This document shows, piece after piece, positions 21,291 to 30,000 of a stretch of DNA of 51,950 nt. Position 1 is the first letter of the stretch, and every line of letters begins with the position of its first letter. Source of the DNA: an uncultured Saprospiraceae bacterium (GTDB lineage Bacteria > Bacteroidota > Bacteroidia > Chitinophagales > Saprospiraceae); assembly GCA_937921775.1 (NCBI GenBank), contig CAKZUK010000214.1:1-51950 (forward strand), in the 5' to 3' direction. The notes beneath the pieces were generated by a model, which ran no database searches, was not told where the DNA came from, and saw nothing but the letters and a program-made list of their open reading frames with translations. Position numbers and translations under genes: made by a program.

Positions 21291-21624
21291 AATGTTCTTT
21301 TTTAAAAGAGTCTCTTTAACGTGATTCTGCTGCCTCGCGAATGCTCTAGAAGTGACTTTCTGAAATTAGACATAAGTCTTTTACTCTCACAATTTTTGAG
21401 AATAAAAGATTGACGCTTTTTTATCATTTTTTTGACTATTCAGATAGGGTGAATAATTTAACTATTCAGCTTGTTACATGTTGAATTAGGTCTCGCATAA
21501 GATCCCACTATCCTATCTTGAAGCACAAAGGAACAAAGAACACAAAGATTCTCTATTCTATCTAATTAGGTAGGTGGATCCTATGAATCTACATCTGGCC
21601 CCATCTGAATAATTTCAGAATAAA
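21291..21624 (-). promoter_or_regulatory. Intergenic leader upstream of the 2130-aa gene, with dyad repeats
   Basis: Three alternating half-sites occur at 21437-21468: TATTCA, then TGAATA, then TATTCA, each separated by exactly 7 bp, in an AT-rich stretch about 150 bp upstream of the start codon. This could be an operator, but it is unsupported by a known consensus. A stretch at 21522-21550 (cacaaaggaacaaagaacac) resembles degenerate Bacteroidota intergenic repeats. A weak 6-bp hairpin (TCTGAA/TTCAGA near 21604-21619) lies just past the patatin stop and may be a weak terminator. Confidence 0.25.
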
Positions 21625-23949
21625 TTAAAAGGTATGACCTATGTGTAAAAAGAAGTTGGGACGATTATATAAAAAATTATACTCTGCTGAAAATGACACG
21701 GGCCCTAGACGTGTTAGCATTCCTAGTTCCAATCCTAAACCGTAGATAAAGTCCTCTTCTGTGATTACTTTATCAGTAATCAATCCATCAGCAATTTCAT
21801 AATTTTCTAAATTATAAAAGGCGGAATTAAAAACAAAGGAGGTGAAAAAATCAGCAACCGGCTCAAACTGTAATTTAAATTGAGCAGCAGCAAAGGCAGA
21901 TACGGGTTGTTCCATATATCGCAATCCTGCAAATTCGACATGACTCCGTTCGCCAAGCATCGCACGTCCAAGATAATAACGGTTTAAATAATTGTTTTCA
22001 ACTCTTCGGGTATAAGCTGCATCTACCCCGATGATAGTCGTTATTTTTTTCGAAACGGGTAAAGCTTTGATTATCTGTAGACGAATCTTTGCATTGTCAT
22101 TTGGAATAGAAACGAGAGTATCAATAGCATCAGATTTCAAATGACGTTGAAACGAATACTGCCCATCGAGTTGGATAAAAGAGCCCGAACTTGGAAAATG
22201 TTCACGGTCATAGGTGTCACGCAAAAATCGAAATTGTACGAAAGCCTGACTGAATCGTGTGTCGTCTTTATTTGGATCAAAAAATTCTTCACTACGTATG
22301 AATTGTTCGAGTCCTAATCCTGTAGAGATAAAGAACCGATTATTAAAGGTAGAGAAGACATTCGCTTCTGTTTGAAAATGACGAATATCAAAGAGGCTTT
22401 CTTTTGCGCCATCAATGAAAGTTAATCCTGGATAGAAGTGCCCCCGAGCACCTAGTTGCCAGGCAATGTTTGGCCGCCCAGAAGTATGAACAAAGTAATC
22501 AATATCGAGTGTTGGATTTTCAGAAATCTTTAGATCTACATTAAACTTTGATCCAGAGAATATTCGGTTACGCAAAGTCAAATTCAAAAGTAATCCTGCT
22601 TTTAATCTTGAATCATAATTGGCACTCATTCGAACAAAATCACCTGATTGTGTTTGTACTTTTACTTTCAGTAAGTAACCGCCATCTTCTGGTATGATTC
22701 GGTAACTTGCGAGTGCGACCAACTCGCTTCCGTAAAGTTCTTTGATTCGACTTTCAATCTCGTCTAGTGTATAAACTTTGCATTCTTTTATTTGTAATAA
22801 CTTTTTAATTGTTTTTAATTCTTTTGCGGTACAGCCTTCAATTTCAAAATAGGTTACCTCAATTTCTTCTGGCAAGTTTACTCCCCTTGGAGGAAGATCT
22901 GCTTTTACACTTACCAATTCTTTAACCTGAGGCATCATTTTTTCTGCTGCCTTTTTTCCTCGAAACATTAATCGATCATTTTGATCAAATGACAGCGCAC
23001 TAATATCTCCTATTTCAGGTTTGATAACTACGTCTGCCAATGTTGCCTGTTCTTTATTAGATTCCACAATTCGAAAGCTACTGGTTTGATCCAACACATC
23101 TAGAATAGATCCTAGGTTGTCCCGATTATAAAGTGGTGCTCCGATATCAATTGCAATAATTTTATCCGCATCCATATATATTGCATCTTCTACCGGTAAG
23201 TTTCGAGTCACTCCACCATCGATCAATATTCTATCACCAATTTCAAAAGGAACAAAAACCGAAGGAATAGACATGCTTGCTCGCATCACATCTGCCAAGT
23301 CTCCTTTATCATAAGCAACAGCCTCCCCTGTTTCAAAGTCAGTTGCAATACCACGAAATGGAATTTCAAAGTCATCAAAATTTTGAATGTTGTGTGCAGG
23401 TATGGTTAAACGAGAAAGCAGTAAAGCTATTTTTTTACCTCGAACAACTCCAGTTGGTATAGAAATTTTTCCTTTCTCGAAAGAGAAGCGTAATTGATAT
23501 CGTTCCGCTGCCATCCGCTCATAAATTGGAAAATACTTGCGTTCAATCTCATCATCAAAATAATAAGCCCAATCCAATTCATTGGCTAGTTTTTCTAAAT
23601 CATCAATGGAGTAGCCTATCGCGTATAAACCTCCAAGGATGCTTCCTATACTCGTACCGGTAATCAAATCAGGTCGAATTCCTTCCTCTTCCAACATCCT
23701 CAAGACACCTATTTGAGCAATCCCTTTTGCTCCTCCACCTGAGAGTACTATAGCTAGCGTTGAATCCTTTGCCTCCCCTTCTCGCAAGCCCGTATATTTT
23801 CCATCCTCACTGTTCTTTAGTTCAGGTTCTGAGATGCTTTGCGCAAACAGCATATTGGAAAAGAGGCTCAATAAAAAAAAAACTGCAAGGCTACACGCTA
23901 GCATCTTTATCTTATCAGAAAGGTAATTCGTTTGTTCCATTTGTTTCAT
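21625..23949 (-). CDS. Patatin-like phospholipase with POTRA and outer-membrane beta-barrel (PlpD/Omp85-like)
   Basis: This is a predicted lipid acyl hydrolase tethered to an outer-membrane barrel. After a signal peptide (MLACSLAVFFLLSLFSNMLFAQ) comes a patatin domain with the oxyanion loop GGGAKG (about 71-76), the nucleophile elbow GTSIG (Ser about 100) and the catalytic Asp in DGG (about 244), so the Ser-Asp dyad is intact. A single POTRA-like segment (about 361-433, YFEIEGCTAKELKTIKKLL) is followed by about 340 residues of amphipathic strands ending in a terminal Phe (HIGHTF), as in Omp85-type barrels. This order matches type Vd (PlpD-like) proteins. I chose the ATG at 23949; a further ATG is at 23940, and the TTG at 23964 would lie against the upstream gene's terminator. 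It is the only non-adhesin gene in the window, and its relationship to its neighbours is unclear. Confidence 0.92.
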   Translation of the reverse strand: MKQMEQTNYLSDKIKMLACSLAVFFLLSLFSNMLFAQSISEPELKNSEDGKYTGLREGEAKDSTLAIVLSGGGAKGIAQIGVLRMLEEEGIRPDLITGTSIGSILGGLYAIGYSIDDLEKLANELDWAYYFDDEIERKYFPIYERMAAERYQLRFSFEKGKISIPTGVVRGKKIALLLSRLTIPAHNIQNFDDFEIPFRGIATDFETGEAVAYDKGDLADVMRASMSIPSVFVPFEIGDRILIDGGVTRNLPVEDAIYMDADKIIAIDIGAPLYNRDNLGSILDVLDQTSSFRIVESNKEQATLADVVIKPEIGDISALSFDQNDRLMFRGKKAAEKMMPQVKELVSVKADLPPRGVNLPEEIEVTYFEIEGCTAKELKTIKKLLQIKECKVYTLDEIESRIKELYGSELVALASYRIIPEDGGYLLKVKVQTQSGDFVRMSANYDSRLKAGLLLNLTLRNRIFSGSKFNVDLKISENPTLDIDYFVHTSGRPNIAWQLGARGHFYPGLTFIDGAKESLFDIRHFQTEANVFSTFNNRFFISTGLGLEQFIRSEEFFDPNKDDTRFSQAFVQFRFLRDTYDREHFPSSGSFIQLDGQYSFQRHLKSDAIDTLVSIPNDNAKIRLQIIKALPVSKKITTIIGVDAAYTRRVENNYLNRYYLGRAMLGERSHVEFAGLRYMEQPVSAFAAAQFKLQFEPVADFFTSFVFNSAFYNLENYEIADGLITDKVITEEDFIYGLGLELGMLTRLGPVSFSAEYNFLYNRPNFFLHIGHTF

Positions 23950-23964
23950 CTGCAAAAATAACAA

Positions 23965-23996
23965 AAAAGGCTCGCTAAATTAATAGCGAGCCTTTT
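23965..23996 (-). terminator. Strong intrinsic terminator of the 2841-aa SprB-repeat gene
   Basis: A perfect 12-bp stem, AAAAGGCTCGCT (23965-23976) and AGCGAGCCTTTT (23985-23996), lies 29 bp past the stop codon of the upstream gene. On the minus strand it is followed by TTTTTTGTTATTTTT. It sits only 15 bp before the chosen start codon of the patatin gene, so the T run occupies that gene's translation initiation region. Confidence 0.9.
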
Positions 23997-24025
23997 CTTA
24001 ATCAATGAAGAGGTCCATTATCCGT

Positions 24026-27000
24026 TTATCTCATCAAACTAACGTCTCCTTTGTAAACTTCTACATGCCCATCCAAAAACGCTACTTCTGCATAGAAGAC
24101 AAATACCGCAGGATTCATCAAGTCTCCCTTAAACATACCATCCCAACCTTCATCAGGAGCCATTAGGAAGAAATCACTAAGCTCATATACTATTTCGCCC
24201 CAGCGATTAAATACTTTAAAGGTCTTAACATTTGTAGCTCCTGCTCCCAAATAAATCTGGAAGTAATCATTATTACCGTCTCCATTTGGACTAAATGCAT
24301 TTGGAATATAAACAGGTCTATCTTTTTTAACTAATATGCTCAACTCTTCTACATCGACACAACCATTTTCATCAATCGCCAAAAACTCATAAACACCTGA
24401 GTCAAATGGATACACCCATCTCTCCAAACAGAAGTTGCAGTTATCTCTAAATGCCAATCCTCGCGTCCATCCCCACTGCTGGAGGAAACTGGTATCTACA
24501 TTCAACTGAGCTTCCAAACTAATACTATCTCCCAATTGAATTTCAATATCATCTCCAAGGAAAACCACCAGCTCAGATGGCTCAACAATTTGAACTGTCT
24601 GTGTGCTTTCACAACCATTCGCATCCTGAATTGTCAAATCATAATTAGCTCCTAATAAATTTCCAAACAATGAAGATGTTGTAAAGTCGCCACCATCCAA
24701 TGCATATAAGAAAGGTCCCGTTCCTCCGCTAATATCGTCAACGATGATTGCTCCATCATTATCGCCATAGCAACTAACATCTGAAATCATGGCTGACACC
24801 GTAAGATCTTCCGGCCCCACTAAGCTCACCGAAGTCGTACCAGTACAGCCATTATTGTCTGTTGCTATCACAGCGTAAGCACCTCCTCCCAAATCACTCG
24901 ACATTGGTCCGGTTGTTCCATTATCCCAAGCATAGGTAAATGGACTAAAACCTCCAGTCGCTTGTACTTCCGCAAAACCATCTTCTGAATTTGCACAACT
25001 CAAATTGAATCCTCCAAAATCAGATTCATCCGTTACGGTTACCAATACAGGATCTGGTTCAGCAACGACTGCGCTTGTAGATTCAGTACAAGCATTATCA
25101 TCGGTCACTACTACTACATAGTTTCCTGCTCCAAGGTTTATTGGGTCTTCATTGGTTGATGTATTGCTCCAGGCAAATGTATAAGCTCCAGTTCCACCGG
25201 TTACATTTAAGTCAATACTTCCGTCTACTCCATTATTACAATTCGCATCGGTAGGAATAGCTGTCAAATCTAATGCCTCTGGCTCTGTCAATATTGCTGA
25301 AGACAAAGCAGTACATCCATTTGCATCCGTAACGGTCACGTTGTAAGTTCCTGCAACAAGATTATTGGGATCTTGAACATCTGCAGCACCATTGTCCCAA
25401 TCAAAAGAATAGGGCATGGTTCCACCCAATACATCCAAGCTTATACTTCCGTTGCTACCTCCGTTACAACTCACGTTGTTTGGACCTAAAGAACTAGCAG
25501 TTAACTCGGCAGGTTGTCCTACTGTTTCATTATAGATCGTTGTACAACCATCGAAGTCTGTTATTGTCAAAACATAATCACCAGCAATAACACTAGTCAA
25601 GTCTTCTGTCACATCACCAGTACTCCACGAATAAGTAAATGGTGGTATCCCATCAGTTACGGTTACATTGATTCCACCATCAGCATCACCATTACAACTT
25701 GCATCGGCAGGAGATAAACTAACGTCTGGCGCTCCTGGCGCATCTATTGAGATTGCATGAATTTCTGTACATCCATTCGCATCGCTAACAATTACGTTAT
25801 AACTTCCTGCACCAAAGTCGTCTGGATCTTCATCCATAGAACCTGTACTCCACAAGAAAGTATATGGACTGGTTCCTCCAGTAACTGTAATATCAGCCGT
25901 TCCATTATTATCACCACAAATCGCAGGCGTTGTTATATCTGAAATTGAAATCGCTGTTGGTTCACTAATCAAGGCAGTTGCAGTTACTGTACAATTTGTA
26001 GCATCTGTTACAGCAACAGTATACGTTCCTGCCGATAGACCAATTGGGTTTTGATCGGTTGATCCTCCTGGCATCCACAAATAAGTAAACGGCCCAACTC
26101 CTCCTGATGGTGTTACACTTGCAGTACCATCTGATCCACTGTTGCAAGATACGTCTGTAGTTAAGGCATTCGCCAAAAGCATATTCGGAGTGTTCACATT
26201 AATTTCATAAGTAGTAGAACAATCGTTGGCATCCGTGACGATACAAGTATAACTTCCGGCTCCAACAGCTAGCTGATCTTCCGTTGATGGCAAACCAGAT
26301 AACCATTCAAATTCATAAGGCGCGATTCCACCTTCTACCGTCAAGTCTATCGAGCCATTCACTTCTCCGCAAGTGGCATCTAAAGAGGTACCGTTTACAT
26401 CCAATGCAGCAGGTGCAGTCAAAATTTCAGTTAAGGTATATTCGCAACCAGCTCCGTCAGTTACCACTAAAGTATAACTACCTACTGGCAAACCTGAAGC
26501 TGTTTGATCAGTACCTCCCATCGGACTCCACTGATACGAATATGGGAATACACCTCCTGAGATGTTCGCTGCAATTGTTCCATCGGAACCACCATCACAA
26601 CTAATGTTCGATGGTGTAACATCACCAGTCAATGCGTTCGGTGCATCTACTATTATTATTTCTGTACCGGTACAACCATTTACATCTGTAACTACAACGG
26701 TATGATCCGTTGCAAGCAAATCAATTGGGTTCTGATCCGTTGATCCACTTGGAGTCCATAGATAAGTATATGGCCCCGTTCCTCCAGCTACTGAAATTGT
26801 AATGGTTCCATTAGAAGCATTACATGTTTCATCCGTCGCGTTACCATTTATAGTTATGACTTCTGGTTCTTGTATTAAGGTGGAAGCGGTGTAAGTACAC
26901 CCATCATTATCTGTTACGATTACAGTGTAGTTGCCTGCTGGCAAACCTGCAATATCTTCAGTGACAATGCCACCAAAATCCCAAGCATATGTAAATGGAG

Positions 27001-30000
27001 TTGTACCTCCGGTAATTTGTAAATCAGCTGCTCCATCAGTTCCATCAAAACAAGATGCATTGGATGGAGTTACAGACAACATGGGACCGTTAGGTGGTAC
27101 TACGCTTACCTCATGTGTTGCAGTACAAGCGTTGGCATCTGTAACTGTACAAATATAATTACCTGATCCAAAATTATTCGGATCTTCTTCCACCGAACCA
27201 TTAGACCACAAATAAGTATAAGGTGCTACACCACCAGTTGCCGTTATATCTGATGTACCATTATTCTGACCACATACTGCTGGTGTACTTATATCTGAAA
27301 CTTCGATAAGTGTTGGTTCTCCAATTACTTGCGTCAAGCTTGCAGTACATAAGGTAGCATCTGTAACGATCACCGTGTAAGTTCCCATTGGAATATCAGA
27401 CAGATCTTGACCGTTCCAAGGGGTCGTTGTCCAATCATAAGTATATGGTGTCACTCCTCCCATTACTTCTAAGTCTATATTTCCATCGGAAGATCCAAAG
27501 CAATTAGCATCGGTTGGAGTCGCGTTTAGAGTCAATGCATTCGGTGTAATTACATCCACACAAATATTGAAAATACAATCATTCGCATCTACAACATCAA
27601 GACAGTAAGTTCCTATTGATAAGTTTAGTTGATCTGGAGCATCTGGCAAACCAGTAGCCCAAATATAAGTATATGGAGCTGTTCCTCCTATAGCTGTGAT
27701 GCTTATGGATCCATTTGATTCTCCACAGGTTTCCTCTGTTGAAGTTCCACTAGCTGATAGTTCGGTGGCTTGCCCCAAAACGAGTGCGATCTCAGTTGTA
27801 CAGCCATTTGCATCTGTAACCGTTCCAGTAACAGCTCCTTCTTCAAAATCATTAGGATCTTCATTCGTAGAACCATTGCTCCATGCATAAGTATATGGAC
27901 TTGTTCCACCTATCACTGTAATATCAACAGATCCGTCATTTCCTCCAAAACAACTTACATCAACACCAACTGCACTACTTTCTAAATCTGCTGGAGTATC
28001 TACTGTTATTTCAAAGGTTCCGGTACATCCGTTATCATCCGTTACTAACACACTGTAGTTATCTACTGCCAAACCAGTTGGATTTTGATCAGTCGATCCG
28101 CTAGGTGTCCATAGGTAATCATAGTCACCAGTCCCCCCGTTTACCGAAATCGCGATACTTCCGTTTGCTTCACCACAAAGTGCATCGAAAGCATTTCCAG
28201 TAATTTCTATTGCTGCTGGTTCGTCAATAGTTTCACATAAGACGATGGTACAGTTTGTATTATCAGTAACTGTCACGCAGTAAATTCCTGCTGCCAAATC
28301 ATTGATATCTTCAGTTATTTCACCATTATCCCAAATATATTGAAATGGCCCTGTACCACCTGTTACATCAAGATCGATCAATCCAGTTGAGGATCCATTA
28401 CATGCTGTTGGCTCAGGGACCGCAGACAAAGCTAAACCAGAAGGTGTTTCAACGTCTATTGAAAATGTTGCTGTACAATTATTGGCATCTGTAACAACAA
28501 CCGAATAAGTTCCTGGCCCAAGTCCTGCAGGGTCTTCTACCAAATCACCAGTTGGTGACCATACATAAGTATATCCTCCAGCACCACCATTTACATTAAT
28601 ACTAATTGCTCCATTATTATCGCCACAAACGGCATCCTGTGCAGTTCCTGTTATTTCTATTTCTGTTGGTTCATCAATATCTATATCTATTGTTTCAGTA
28701 CAGCCATTTAAATCCGTAACAACAACAGAGTAGTTATTCGTTGATAAGCCCACTGGGTCTTGATCAGTACTAACTGTGTTCGTCCATATGTAAGTAAAAG
28801 GCCCAGTACCATTTATAACTTCCAAATCAATATTTCCATCCATTCCTCCATTACAGTTTGCATCATTCGCAGAAATAGATAAATCCATTGCTTCTATTTC
28901 ACTTATGTCAATCGTTTCGATTACGGAACAACCGTTATTATCTGTAACCGTTACTTCGTAGCTGATTGCCTCAAGGTCTGTTGTATTTGGTGTATTTCCT
29001 CCTCCATTGTTCCAAGCATAACTATATGGTGCAGAACCTCCATTAACAGTTACATTTGCTGTTCCATTATCTTCTCCACATATTGTTTCTGTCGTTGTGA
29101 ATGCAACTACAATTGGCGTTGGTTCTCCAATTACCGTATTGATCACCATTGTACAGTTATCAACATCAGTTACCGTTACTTCATAATTTCCAGCAGCAAG
29201 ACCTATTGGATCCTGACTAATACTAGTAGTGCCGGTCCATGCATAAGAATAGCCAGCGGTTCCTCCTGAAACTTCTAAGTCAATACTTCCATCAGCAAGA
29301 CCATTACAATTTGCATCGGCTGGAGTGATTGTTAATAGGATTGGATCAGGTGCCGTAACTTCTACTGAAGTAGTCCCAGTACAAGCGTTTGCATCTGTAA
29401 TTAATACTGAATAATTTGCGGGAGTAAGACCTGTTGGATTTTGGTCAGTTGAACCACCTGGCGTCCAAACATAATTGAATGGTCCAGTTCCTCCGTTTAC
29501 TATAATTGATATCGATCCATTATCATCTCCACAAGTTGCTTGGCTAGAAGAAGCACTTGCCGTAATTGCATCTGGTTCACCAACAACAGCAGATGAAACA
29601 AATTCACAACCAGCTCCATCTGTAACTGTTACATTATAAGTTCCTGCTTCCAGGCCTGTTGGATCTTCAACTGTTCCCGCTCCATTATCCCATAAATAAG
29701 TTACTGGTGGACTTCCTCCGTTAACGGCTAGATCAATGCTTCCATCAGCCCCGCCATTACAACTTACATCAGTAGCTGTGTTTGACAATGTTAATCCTGA
29801 AGGTACATTTACATCGATTGAAAAAGTTTCTGTACAAGTATTTGCATCTGTCACCACTACGGTGTACGTTCCTGGACCAAGGCCTGTTGGATCTTCAACT
29901 GCTCCTCCACTTGGAGTCCATTGATAAGTATACCCAGCGGTACCTCCACTCACAGTAATACTAATTGATCCATTATTATTGCCACAAGCCGCGTCTACTG

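Noticed and set aside
23950..23964. TTG start for the patatin gene
   Set aside because: It lies within the T run next to the terminator hairpin, and in-frame ATG codons follow at 23949 and 23940.
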